Positions 44,873 through 53,323 of a stretch of DNA of 64,000 nt are shown here, one piece after another. This stretch comes from Bacteroidota bacterium (GTDB lineage Bacteria > Bacteroidota > Bacteroidia > Bacteroidales > JAADJA01). The DNA lies in the NCBI GenBank assembly GCA_020444515.1, contig JAHLKX010000002.1, positions 124,001 to 188,000 on the forward strand, given 5' to 3'. The notes under the pieces are model-generated. The model searched no databases and was not told the origin of the DNA. It saw nothing but the letters and a program-made list of their open reading frames with translations. Position 1 is the first letter of the stretch; the number at the start of each line of letters is the position of its first letter. The position numbers and the translations under genes were made by a program.

Positions 44873-45667
44873 TTAGTGAATAATCTTTTGAGCCAAAACT
44901 TCAATGTGAAAGGCAGAACCCGTCATAATATAATTCCGGCTCATGGTCAACTCGGTATCCAGGATATGATCCAGATCGGTGATGCTAAATTCATGGTCTT
45001 CATTTAATGGGTTGGTGATGATACCATTGCCAAATTCATTCAATTCAAGAAATCCGGCATCATATAACATATACCGAATCCGTTTTGGAGAAAACAGCCG
45101 AAAGGGCATTTCATGTTTTCCCATATATATCATTTCTTCTTCCTGTGCTATCAGCTTCGAGCGGTTTTCCATATCAGGTTGTAACAGGGCATAACCGTTA
45201 AGGTTCAGGTAATCAATCCAGATATAACCTCCCGGTTTAATGATCCGTTTAAATTCCTTTAACATGTTTTCAGGATCCGGTGTTAGCGAAATCACCCCTC
45301 CTTCAGCAAATACCAGATCGAATTCCTTATCCTCAAAGGGAGTTTCTTCAATATTCCCTTTTATGATCTTAACGGGTAATTCTTTTTCATGGATTTTCTG
45401 TTCTGCTATTTTCAGCATGTCCGGACTGGCATCCATCAAGGTTACCTCCATGCCTTGTTCAGCAAGAAAGACAGCCCAATTTCCGGTTCCGCCTCCTGCA
45501 TCCAATACTTTCCTGATATTCAATGATGACAGGGATTTAAGCAGGTTTTGTCGGGTGACATGATCCGATATTCTGGCAGCTTGTTTATTGGCTCCGGCAT
45601 TGTACATATCGGCCAGTTCATGGTACATGGTGATCAGTTCTGATAAACGATGGTCTGTTGCAATCAT
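44873..45667 (-). CDS. SAM-dependent class I methyltransferase
   Basis: The start at MIATDHRLSELIT gives 264 residues and lies 13 bases after the flavodoxin-like gene's stop; an upstream Met would overlap that gene by 44 bases. Motif I is VLDAGGGTGNWAVFLAEQG, the acidic motif II is VTLMDASPDM, and motif III/post-I are FDLVFAEGGVIS and IKPGGYIWIDYLNLNG. The substrate is unknown. It probably forms an operon with two flavodoxin-fold proteins. Confidence 0.82.
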   Translation of the reverse strand: MIATDHRLSELITMYHELADMYNAGANKQAARISDHVTRQNLLKSLSSLNIRKVLDAGGGTGNWAVFLAEQGMEVTLMDASPDMLKIAEQKIHEKELPVKIIKGNIEETPFEDKEFDLVFAEGGVISLTPDPENMLKEFKRIIKPGGYIWIDYLNLNGYALLQPDMENRSKLIAQEEEMIYMGKHEMPFRLFSPKRIRYMLYDAGFLELNEFGNGIITNPLNEDHEFSITDLDHILDTELTMSRNYIMTGSAFHIEVLAQKIIH

Positions 45668-45680
45668 TTTCACTGGTAAT

Positions 45681-46352
45681 TTATGGTTTGCTATAGGGTT
45701 GTGCAAAACGGTTTTCGTATGCATTGTTTTGTTTCATTTGCTGGTCCCAGAAATATGTTGCCATGCGGGTTTTAAGAAAAAACCGATAAAGAACTAGGGT
45801 AAATTTTGAAAGATGTTCGGGTCTGGCCAGCCGACGGGCAATGTCATCGCTGAATTCCCAGTCAAGAGCCAGGTGCTGGCCCAGATCATAAAATAGTTGC
45901 AAATATCGTTTGGTCATCCAGCCGGGTTGTGCCTTGATTCCTTCCACTCCCCCTTTGATGATAGTCCCCAGGTATTCAATACCAATACGTTTGGCCAGCT
46001 TATTAAGGTAGAGCTTGATATACCTCGAATGATGCGCTTCGGGAAAGCCTGACTGAACAATAAAACCGAGTTTCAGATTTGTATTTTGAAAGGTATACCC
46101 CTGAAACACTTCGAAGAATCTTTTGACGATACCCGGCATAGCATCTGTATAAAGTGGGAAAATGACAATGGCCAGGTCGGAATTTTCAAGTACTTCAATA
46201 AGTTTTCCCGGATCAGAAAATGATCGAATAAAATATTCCTGAATATCACAATGACTTTCAACCGAGCAAAATCCTTGTTGAAACCGATCGGTCAAAACCT
46301 TTGAATTGCTTGATTTGCCGCGGGGGCTACCGTTGATGATGGATAATTTCAT
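45681..46352 (-). CDS. NADPH-dependent FMN-reductase/flavodoxin-fold protein
   Basis: The start at MKLSIINGSPRGKSSNS gives 223 residues; an earlier Met would add nine off-family residues. The N-terminal phosphate-binding loop INGSPRGKSSNS and IVIFPLYTDAMPGIVKRF are the flavodoxin-like/NQO-type FMN site. It overlaps the 3' end of a second flavodoxin-fold gene by 26 bases and is followed closely by a methyltransferase gene. It may be a quinone or flavin reductase. Confidence 0.82.
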   Translation of the reverse strand: MKLSIINGSPRGKSSNSKVLTDRFQQGFCSVESHCDIQEYFIRSFSDPGKLIEVLENSDLAIVIFPLYTDAMPGIVKRFFEVFQGYTFQNTNLKLGFIVQSGFPEAHHSRYIKLYLNKLAKRIGIEYLGTIIKGGVEGIKAQPGWMTKRYLQLFYDLGQHLALDWEFSDDIARRLARPEHLSKFTLVLYRFFLKTRMATYFWDQQMKQNNAYENRFAQPYSKP

Positions 46353-46884
46353 GGACCAGTTTTTCGGCTGATGTTTCAATGCTTTGACTGAAAACCAGCT
46401 CCGATTTAAAATTGATGGCTAAACGTTGGTATATATGGGTAACGATTTGAATGTCTTCAGTATCCGTATCGGGTTCAGGACTATAAATCAGAGCAAGCTT
46501 TGGATATTCTTTGTATCGTTTGATATGGTGGCATTCATTGTTGACCAGTTCAATGTAAGGGTGTACCAGTGGAATAAGTTTATCCTGCATGATCTTGAGC
46601 AAAGCTGAAGTGAAACCCATGATCAGGGGTGAGGCAAAGACCAGGAGATCGGAATGAATAATTTCATTCCTGATTTCTATGGAATCATCAGGGATGACAC
46701 ATTCACCGGGTGTTTTCACCCAACATCCCCAGCATCCGGTACAGGAGTGAATATCTTTTTCGCGAAGGGTTATGGTTGTAACTTCCATGCCCAGATCATC
46801 AAGCGCAAGGGCGAGGTCATCCAGATAAGATTCAAAATCTTTTTTTTGTGTGTCCGGATTGCCATTTAATATTGTGATTTTCAT
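46327..46884 (-). CDS. Flavodoxin-family protein (Cys-rich, iron-sulfur flavoprotein-like)
   Basis: The start at MKITILNGNPDTQ gives 185 residues. The FMN loop is ILNGNPDTQKK. The cysteine cluster SCTGCWGCWVKTPGECVIPDD near residue 55 resembles that of iron-sulfur flavoproteins and multimeric flavodoxin WrbA-like enzymes; Cys spacing is C-x2-C-x2-C-x7-C. It is upstream of and overlaps another flavodoxin-fold gene. Confidence 0.83.
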   Translation of the reverse strand: MKITILNGNPDTQKKDFESYLDDLALALDDLGMEVTTITLREKDIHSCTGCWGCWVKTPGECVIPDDSIEIRNEIIHSDLLVFASPLIMGFTSALLKIMQDKLIPLVHPYIELVNNECHHIKRYKEYPKLALIYSPEPDTDTEDIQIVTHIYQRLAINFKSELVFSQSIETSAEKLVHEIIHHQR

Positions 46885-47019
46885 CCGTAATTGTTTGAGC
46901 ACCAAAAATACAACGGGTATGCATTTGGATGAAATACTATATGATGAACTGCAGATTGCAGGGATTGAAACGCTAAAACGGTTAGATCAAATGTGCTGAA
47001 TAATTATTAAGCAGATCTG

Positions 47020-47379
47020 TTAAAAAGGAAGATCATTGATATCATCTGACGAGTCCGGGGGAATTTCATCAGAAGAAGGCACCTGGTTATATTCTGGCGG
47101 AACCGAAGGACTTTCCTGTGCATTAACAATACGCCAGGCTTTCACATCGGTATACCAGCGGCTGTTATATTCCCGGCTTTCGATATTGATACTGGCGGTA
47201 ACCATACTGTTTTCACCAAAACTATTCAGATCGATTTTATCGCCCCATACCGTGATGCATACCTTCTTAGGGTATTGTTCCTGTGTCTCGAGGATGAAGT
47301 TTTGTTTTTTCCATGGGCCATTGCGCCCTTCTCCGGTTTCTTCGGGTAAGATTTGAATGATTTTGCCTGTAATTTCCAT
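47020..47379 (-). CDS. DUF3127 OB-fold protein with SSB-like acidic tail
   Basis: A 119-residue DUF3127 protein (ITGKIIQILPEETGEG, KKQNFILETQEQYPKKV, WYTDVKAWRIV). After the OB-fold (about 1-82) comes a proline- and acid-rich tail ending DDINDLPF, close to the SSB C-terminal tip (DDDIPF) that recruits replication and repair proteins. It probably binds nucleic acid or partners at forks; function not established. The gene is monocistronic, with its own promoter. Confidence 0.85.
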   Translation of the reverse strand: MEITGKIIQILPEETGEGRNGPWKKQNFILETQEQYPKKVCITVWGDKIDLNSFGENSMVTASINIESREYNSRWYTDVKAWRIVNAQESPSVPPEYNQVPSSDEIPPDSSDDINDLPF

Positions 47380-47421
47380 GAATGGAGGACGTTTAAAAAT
47401 TATTGTTTCAGATTTATTTTA

Positions 47422-47453
47422 CAAAACTAAGTCCTTTTTTATAAAAACACCAA
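47422..47453 (-). promoter_or_regulatory. Promoter of the DUF3127 gene
   Basis: On the minus strand TTG, 21 bases, TAGTTTTG (47422-47429 complement), a near-consensus Bacteroidota promoter, with the leader about 36 bases. Confidence 0.6.
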
Positions 47454-47459
47454 TAGAAT

Positions 47460-48752
47460 TTATGAGGGAATTGTGCCAATTAATTTCGGATCATTGCTAT
47501 TTTCAATTCCAGTTATATGGACCAATTGGAATTCCTTTACGTGGGTTTTTTTGGCTACTTTGATGCGTACGGGGATATAGTGTTCCCCATAACCATGGGC
47601 AAAACCACGTGAATCAATCTTTTCAATGTAAACAGTTTGTGTTTTTCCAATGAAACCGGAGCGATAATTTCGTTTGTGTTGGTCTGCCAGATCACGGATG
47701 ACGGCGCTCCTTTCATTTTTAATTTTTTCAGAAAGTTGATCAGGAAGGCGTTCGGCCCGTGTTCCTTTTCTTACAGAGTATTTAAAGGTGTGGATATGGC
47801 TGAAACCAATCCGCTCGACAACCTCGCAGGTTTCCTTAAAATCCTGTTCCGTCTCTCCCGGAAATCCTACAATAATGTCTGTTGTAAAATTGAAATCGGG
47901 AATCTCTTTTTTGATCCTGTCCACCATTTTTTCAAACGCATTCACAGTGTATTGCCGGCGCATTTTCAACAATATTTTCTCTGATCCACTTTGCAGGCAC
48001 ATGTGGAGATGGGGAGTTAGTTTGGGATGGTGGAAAAGTTTAAACAGTTTTTTTCCGAAACCTTCGGGCTCGATGGAAGAAATACGCACCCTGAAATCAC
48101 CGGGGATTTCCAGGATCTTCTCGACAAGGCCTTCGAAATTTAGTCCGTCTCGCTCATAACGTCCTATATTAACGCCGGTTAAAATGATCTCTTTGTAACC
48201 ATAACTTAATACCTCTTTGATGTTCTTTTCAATATCCTCAAATGAGCGGCTTTCAGCCCGACCACGAACATGGGGAACAATACAGAAGGTACAGAAATTA
48301 TCACATCCATCCTGTATCTTGATCAGACTGCGGCTGTGGAAACTGGTTTCAGCAGCACCAAAGGCAAAGCGATCCTGTATCAGTTCATCGGGATGAATGA
48401 TCTCACCCCTGAAATGACTGTCGAGTAAATGAAAGATCGATCCTTTGCGGTCATTTTCGATGGTATAGGTAATGCGGTCGTTTTGATCTAGTTTGTCTTT
48501 GTGGTTGTTAACCATACAACCTGTTACTACCAGAACAGCCTCTTTATTCCTGCGCCCGGCCTGACTGATGGTTTGCCGTGATTTGTGATCACCCTGATTG
48601 GTTACCGTACATGTATTGACAACGTAGGCATCGGCTTGCTCATTAAAATCCACGATTTCATATCCCGCCCGGGCAAACTCCGACATTACCGAGTCTGTTT
48701 CATACAGATTTAACCTGCAACCGAGGGTTTTAAAAGCGATTTTCTTACTCAT
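47460..48752 (-). CDS. mtaB: tRNA t6A37 methylthiotransferase MtaB
   Basis: A 430-residue radical-SAM methylthiotransferase that thiomethylates N6-threonylcarbamoyladenosine at tRNA position 37. The N-terminal UPF0004 cluster uses Cys12 (LGCRLN), Cys48 (NTCTV) and Cys79 (TGCM). The radical-SAM cluster uses Cys150, Cys154 and Cys157 in DGCDNFCTFC. A TRAM domain ends the protein. The LGCRLNLYETD start marks MtaB rather than MiaB. Its start overlaps the miaB stop (ATGA), so the two methylthiotransferases are translationally coupled. Confidence 0.93.
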   Translation of the reverse strand: MSKKIAFKTLGCRLNLYETDSVMSEFARAGYEIVDFNEQADAYVVNTCTVTNQGDHKSRQTISQAGRRNKEAVLVVTGCMVNNHKDKLDQNDRITYTIENDRKGSIFHLLDSHFRGEIIHPDELIQDRFAFGAAETSFHSRSLIKIQDGCDNFCTFCIVPHVRGRAESRSFEDIEKNIKEVLSYGYKEIILTGVNIGRYERDGLNFEGLVEKILEIPGDFRVRISSIEPEGFGKKLFKLFHHPKLTPHLHMCLQSGSEKILLKMRRQYTVNAFEKMVDRIKKEIPDFNFTTDIIVGFPGETEQDFKETCEVVERIGFSHIHTFKYSVRKGTRAERLPDQLSEKIKNERSAVIRDLADQHKRNYRSGFIGKTQTVYIEKIDSRGFAHGYGEHYIPVRIKVAKKTHVKEFQLVHITGIENSNDPKLIGTIPS

Positions 48753-50158
48753 GCGGACTGCAATTCAGTTTGGTTGATGAGATCGCCTGCCAGTGAAAAT
48801 TCTGTGGCTGAATTTATTTTAATGTCCACAATTTGTCCAACCAGACTCATGTCAGTAGAAGGAATTCTGACATTGATCCTGCCTTCGGTCAGCCCGCTCA
48901 GGAACTCGCCTTTGCGTTCTTTTCCGCGAACCAGTACCCGGTAGGTTTTGCCGACCATCGCTTTATTGTGCTCGTGGGAGGTTTTCATCAAATCTTCGGT
49001 GAGGGTATGATAGCGTTGTTTTTTTACCTCCTTGGGTACATCATCATCCCATCTTGAGCTGGTGGCTCCCGGACGAACTGAATACTGGGCAATGTAGGCC
49101 ATATTGTATTTGAATTCCTCCATAATCCTTCGGGTATTCTCAAATTGTTCGTCGGTTTCACCGGTAAACCCGACAATGATGTCGGTAAACAAGGTAGCTC
49201 GCGGGATTAACTTTCGGATGGTATGAACAATATGCCGGTATTTTTCCATATTATGCTTGCGGTTCATCCGGATCAGCACCTTGTCATCGCCCGACTGCCC
49301 CGGAAGATGGATCTGTTTGGCCAGGCAATCATATTGTGCAACGACTTCGATTACTTCATCGGTCATATCCCGGGGATGTGGAGAGGTGAAATAAACCCAG
49401 AATTCTTTTCCGGAAGCCTTTCCCATTTTACCGATCAAGCGCAACAATTCAGGAAAGCTAACCTCTTCTCCCTTTTTATCCAGGCCATAAGAGTTTACAT
49501 TTTGTCCCAGCAAAGTGATTGATTTGTAGTCCTGTTCCACCAGGTTTTTTACCTCTTCTAAAATTTCAGTTGATGGTCGTGAAACCTCCCTTCCACGGGT
49601 GTAGGGGACAGCACAGAAAGTACAGAATTTATCGCAACCATTTTGAATCGGGACAAAGGCTTCAAATTTGGATTCGTAAGCGGGATTAATGTGCCAGAAA
49701 TCCGACATATGCTCATTGAGCTTCAATCCGGCTGCGGATCTTTTTAATTGCTCTACCCGTTCATTTCTGAAGACCAAATCTTCCTGTTGATTTACCACCT
49801 TCAAGCTCACCGGTGTAACAATGCCGTTTTGACGGATCATTTCAGGCAATTCCTGCAGCTCACTCATGGGGAATACGATGTCGAAAAGTTTCAGGAATTT
49901 TTCCCGGTCGGCGGGCAAAATGCAGCCTGTCACAAAAGTCAGTAGATTGCGTTGATTTTTTGCCCGGTTCCACTTATGAATGCGCGCGTAAACCTTGTCG
50001 ATGGCTTTTTGTCTGACACTGCAGGCCAGGATTCCAACCAGCTGTGCTTCGTCCTCATTATCGGTCCACTCATAGCCCATGCTTTCGATCACAGGTTTGG
50101 TACGACCCGTATCCGAAAGATTCATTTGACATCCGAGTGTTATGATGTGGTATTTCAT
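48749..50158 (-). CDS. miaB: tRNA i6A37 methylthiotransferase MiaB
   Basis: The start at MKYHIITLGCQMN gives 469 residues; an earlier Met would add 17 poorly conserved residues. The UPF0004 cluster uses Cys10 (LGCQMN), Cys46 (LACSVRQKA) and Cys79 (TGCI). The radical-SAM cluster uses Cys175, Cys179 and Cys182 in NGCDKFCTFC, with a TRAM domain at the C-terminus. It differs slightly from canonical MiaB: LSDTGR replaces the usual xxDSE and LACSVRQKA replaces NTCSVRENA. It thiomethylates i6A37 of tRNAs reading U-starting codons, and is coupled to mtaB. Confidence 0.88.
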   Translation of the reverse strand: MKYHIITLGCQMNLSDTGRTKPVIESMGYEWTDNEDEAQLVGILACSVRQKAIDKVYARIHKWNRAKNQRNLLTFVTGCILPADREKFLKLFDIVFPMSELQELPEMIRQNGIVTPVSLKVVNQQEDLVFRNERVEQLKRSAAGLKLNEHMSDFWHINPAYESKFEAFVPIQNGCDKFCTFCAVPYTRGREVSRPSTEILEEVKNLVEQDYKSITLLGQNVNSYGLDKKGEEVSFPELLRLIGKMGKASGKEFWVYFTSPHPRDMTDEVIEVVAQYDCLAKQIHLPGQSGDDKVLIRMNRKHNMEKYRHIVHTIRKLIPRATLFTDIIVGFTGETDEQFENTRRIMEEFKYNMAYIAQYSVRPGATSSRWDDDVPKEVKKQRYHTLTEDLMKTSHEHNKAMVGKTYRVLVRGKERKGEFLSGLTEGRINVRIPSTDMSLVGQIVDIKINSATEFSLAGDLINQTELQSA

Positions 50159-50214
50159 TTGTTTAGTTCGATGTTCGAAGTTTTTAATTCTGAGTTTTTT
50201 TGAATGCAATATCT

Positions 50215-50874
50215 TTAAAAATAAACTTCCGCATGCAAATTTTCAGAAGGGACTCCTTGTTCTTTTAATATATCAAAAACGTCGTAGATCATGTTCACAT
50301 TGCCGCAAAGGTAACACAGGGTATCCTTATCGACCGGATGCTGTTTAATATAGTCTGTTACACGGCCGTGGAAATCGCCCCCCGCTTCCTGGCTGATACA
50401 TGAAATGTAACGATCATCAGGATAATCATGTTTTTCATAAGTTTCATCCAAATACCTGACGCCATGGAGTAGTGTAAAATCAATTTCGGGGAATGATCCG
50501 GTAATGCTATGAAAAGGTGCAATGCCTGTACCACTGGAAATAAAAAGAAATTTTTTCGAATACAAATGTTCTTCTTTAAGGGTAAAGAAACCAAAAGGGC
50601 CGTCTACCTCCAGAGCATCGCCGGGGTTGATCCTTTTGAGTTGTTTTGAGACCAGGCCATCTTCTACTTCTTTGACCAGGATCTCCAGGTAATCATCTTT
50701 TTTCCTGCTATAGATCGAATAATCCCTTTTTTCCGTATCTCCTGCCAGACCCAGGTTCAGATTTTGTCCGGGAATAAAAGCCATTCCGTTTCGTTCCATT
50801 CTGACCACATAAGTTGATTTGGTCAACTCCCTGATCTTTTTTACAGTATATTTATTGTGTGTTATTGTCTCCAT
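50215..50874 (-). CDS. Ferredoxin-NADP reductase-like flavoprotein
   Basis: A 219-residue FNR-family protein. The FAD site is RDYSIYS, and the NAD(P) site is SSGTGIAPFHS with a C-terminal CGNVNMI loop. There is no iron-sulfur domain, so it passes electrons between NAD(P)H and a separate ferredoxin or flavodoxin. An AOR-family enzyme 6 kb away also needs ferredoxin, but a link is only possible. It has a full promoter of its own. Confidence 0.88.
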   Translation of the reverse strand: METITHNKYTVKKIRELTKSTYVVRMERNGMAFIPGQNLNLGLAGDTEKRDYSIYSRKKDDYLEILVKEVEDGLVSKQLKRINPGDALEVDGPFGFFTLKEEHLYSKKFLFISSGTGIAPFHSITGSFPEIDFTLLHGVRYLDETYEKHDYPDDRYISCISQEAGGDFHGRVTDYIKQHPVDKDTLCYLCGNVNMIYDVFDILKEQGVPSENLHAEVYF

Positions 50875-50979
50875 TTAAATGACCTCAATTATCATTGAAA
50901 TTGCTATAACAAAAACCCTTTATGAATGTTTCACCTATACTCAATTCAGGCATTTCATTACTTAAATTAAACAGGGGTG

Positions 50980-51010
50980 CAAAGGTATATAATTCCTATC
51001 TGATTTTCAA
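50980..51010 (-). promoter_or_regulatory. Promoter of the FNR-like gene
   Basis: On the minus strand TTG (51008-51010 complement), 20 bases, TACCTTTG (50980-50987 complement): an exact Bacteroidota consensus. The leader is about 100 bases, long enough for regulation, but I see no known riboswitch in it. Confidence 0.75.
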
Positions 51011-51135
51011 ATTGATAGAATCATGTGACGAAGAGGAAAAGTATACGTCTAACCTTTTATTAATTTAAATAAACCCGGTCTGTTTTATATGTGGAAACAT
51101 AATTAAAGTAACTTTATGTCAATCAATTTTAGAAT

Positions 51136-52239
51136 ATGTCCGATCCCAATCATAGTCCCGACCAATCGCAAGAAGTATATGACCTGATTGATGGAGCTAC
51201 AGGTGATATTCAAGCTGTTGCATCCCAACTTTCTGACCTTGTACAAATTATTAAATCATCGGAATCAACCCTGGATGAAAAAATTGAAACATATGAAGAC
51301 ATCATTGATTCCGAAGTAGGCGATACCAATATGGTGCGTGCCCGTAACCTTGAACGGGAGTATGGGATACGGCAATTATATCTGAAATTTGAAGGAGGAA
51401 ATCCTACCGGCACCCACAAGGATCGCATCGCTTTTGCACAATGCATGGATGCTATGCGCAGGGGTTTTGATGTAATTACCGTGGCGACCTGTGGAAATTA
51501 TGGAGTGGCTGTTGCTTTTGCTGCCTCGCTAACCGGTTTAAAATGTATCATTTATATTCCTGAGAATTATCATACGCGGAGAACGGATGAAATGAGAAGC
51601 CTTGGTGCCGAGATCATCCGAGCACCCGGCGATTATGAGAGTGCAGTGGGGCTCTCACAAAATGATGCCGTTAAATTTGAGTATTATGATGCCAATCCGG
51701 GGGGTCAGAATACGATTTTGCAGCTCAAGGCTTATGGCGAGATTGCCTATGAAATTTATGATCAACTTCATGATGCTCCCCGGGTGCTGGCCTGCCCGGT
51801 TTCAAACGGAACGGTTCTGGCTGGCATTCATAAAGGATTTCTGTCACTTTACAAAAGAGGCAAAACATCCCGAATTCCACGCATGGTTGCCGGATCATCT
51901 TATGGAAAAAATCCAATAATCCAGGCTTTTATTCACAATAAGGATAGTTGCGAAGATTTGGTACCGGAAAAAATTAAAGAAACAAAGATCAATGAACCCC
52001 TTATCAATTGGCATTCTTTCGATGGGGACTACGCTCTGTGGTCAGTCAGACAAAGCAAAGGATGGGCTGCCGATGCTTCGGACAAAAGCATGAAGGATCT
52101 GGCCAGGATCATTCGTGATAAGGAAGGAATCAGTGTTTTGCCGGCCTCAACAGCCGGATTGGTATCATTGATCAAGCAGCATCAAAAAGAGCCGCTTGGT
52201 AATGATCGTTATGTCGTTATTCTCACAGGAAGAAAATAA
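51136..52239 (+). CDS. Fold-type II PLP enzyme, threonine-synthase-like
   Basis: A 367-residue PLP-dependent enzyme of the tryptophan-synthase-beta superfamily. The Schiff-base lysine is Lys95 in GTHKDR, the phosphate loop is CGNYGVAVA, and PASTAG near the end fits threonine-synthase-like and diaminopropionate-lyase-like members. An N-terminal extension (about 1-60) is not conserved in the family. It is the first gene of a five-gene operon with DUF1611, PP-loop/creatininase, epimerase and AOR genes. A beta-elimination or replacement on a modified amino acid is plausible, but the substrate is unknown. Confidence 0.85.
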   Translation: MSDPNHSPDQSQEVYDLIDGATGDIQAVASQLSDLVQIIKSSESTLDEKIETYEDIIDSEVGDTNMVRARNLEREYGIRQLYLKFEGGNPTGTHKDRIAFAQCMDAMRRGFDVITVATCGNYGVAVAFAASLTGLKCIIYIPENYHTRRTDEMRSLGAEIIRAPGDYESAVGLSQNDAVKFEYYDANPGGQNTILQLKAYGEIAYEIYDQLHDAPRVLACPVSNGTVLAGIHKGFLSLYKRGKTSRIPRMVAGSSYGKNPIIQAFIHNKDSCEDLVPEKIKETKINEPLINWHSFDGDYALWSVRQSKGWAADASDKSMKDLARIIRDKEGISVLPASTAGLVSLIKQHQKEPLGNDRYVVILTGRK

Positions 52240-52246
52240 AAATAAT

Positions 52247-53323
52247 ATGAAAGATACAAAAGCTATAGTCTATTGCGAAGGTGCCTTTAATACAACCAAT
52301 GGCAAAACAGCCCATGGTTTGGTCCGGTTTACAGAACGTTACGATGTTCTGTCGGTTATCGACTCAAACTATGAAGGATTGGATGCAGGCCAGGTACTGG
52401 ATCGAAAACCCAGTGGTATACCCATTACAGGTTCAATTGGTGAATCATTGCAACTGGCTGAAAAGGCACAGCAAATAGCAACGCACCTGGTAATCGGTAT
52501 TGCCCCCGATGGCGGTAGGTTGTCTCCGGAAGCCCGAAAGGATGTAATGAAAGCTATTCGAAATGGTTTGAATATTGACGCGGGATTGCATGATTATCTA
52601 TCGGAAGATCCACATATTGTAAAAGCAGCTTTGAAGTTTAATGTCACCATCCGCGACATCCGCAAACCACCTCCTGTAAGTGAATTGCATTTTTTCACCG
52701 GCGAAATCGAAAAGGTTGATTGTCTTAAAATTGCAGTCCTTGGAACCGACTCGGCGGTGGGTAAACGGACGACGGCCTGGCGCATTGTGATGGGCTTCCG
52801 GAATGCCGGATATAAGGCTGAACTCATTGGAACAGGTCAAACGGCATGGCTACAGGGAGCAAAATACAGCATTATTATGGACTCCATTGTGAATGATTTT
52901 GTTTCGGGTGAAATTGAACATGCTGTGGTCTCCTGCTGGAATCACGAAGCTCCGGATGTGATTGTGATTGAAGGGCAGGGGAGTTTGATGAATCCGGCCT
53001 ATCCTGGTGGGTTTGAAATCCTGGCAGCAGGAAGACCCGATATTGTTATCATGCAGCATGCACCCGCCCGTCTTGAATACGATGGATTTCCAGGTTATAA
53101 GCTACATCCCCTCGATCATCAAATCCGGGCCATAGAGTTAATTTTAGGTAAAAAGGTAGTGGCTGTTACCGTGAATCATGAGAACATGGCAGAGTTTGAA
53201 ATTGATGCGGCCTGCGAAAAAATAGAAACAACCTATGGTTTACCTGCAACCGATGTACTTTTTCATGGTCCCGAAAAAATAACGAAGATCCTGCTTCCTT
53301 ATTTAAAATCTTCAAAACCATGA
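52247..53323 (+). CDS. DUF1611 P-loop protein, DgcN-like
   Basis: The start at MKDTKAIVYCEGAFN gives 358 residues and lies seven bases after the previous stop; an earlier Met would overlap that gene. An N-terminal Rossmann-like domain (about 1-150) precedes a P-loop domain with the Walker A-like GTDSAVGKRTT (166-176, Lys173) and a Walker B-like VIVIEGQGSL. DUF1611 includes DgcN, a D-glutamate N-acetyltransferase that works with the racemase DgcA. Here the partner epimerase gene is two genes downstream, so a DgcN-type role is plausible. It overlaps the next gene by four bases. Confidence 0.85.
   Translation: MKDTKAIVYCEGAFNTTNGKTAHGLVRFTERYDVLSVIDSNYEGLDAGQVLDRKPSGIPITGSIGESLQLAEKAQQIATHLVIGIAPDGGRLSPEARKDVMKAIRNGLNIDAGLHDYLSEDPHIVKAALKFNVTIRDIRKPPPVSELHFFTGEIEKVDCLKIAVLGTDSAVGKRTTAWRIVMGFRNAGYKAELIGTGQTAWLQGAKYSIIMDSIVNDFVSGEIEHAVVSCWNHEAPDVIVIEGQGSLMNPAYPGGFEILAAGRPDIVIMQHAPARLEYDGFPGYKLHPLDHQIRAIELILGKKVVAVTVNHENMAEFEIDAACEKIETTYGLPATDVLFHGPEKITKILLPYLKSSKP

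Noticed and set aside
46919..46999. A 26-codon plus-strand frame between the flavodoxin-fold gene and the DUF3127 gene
   Set aside because: Too short, without promoter or recognisable motif.
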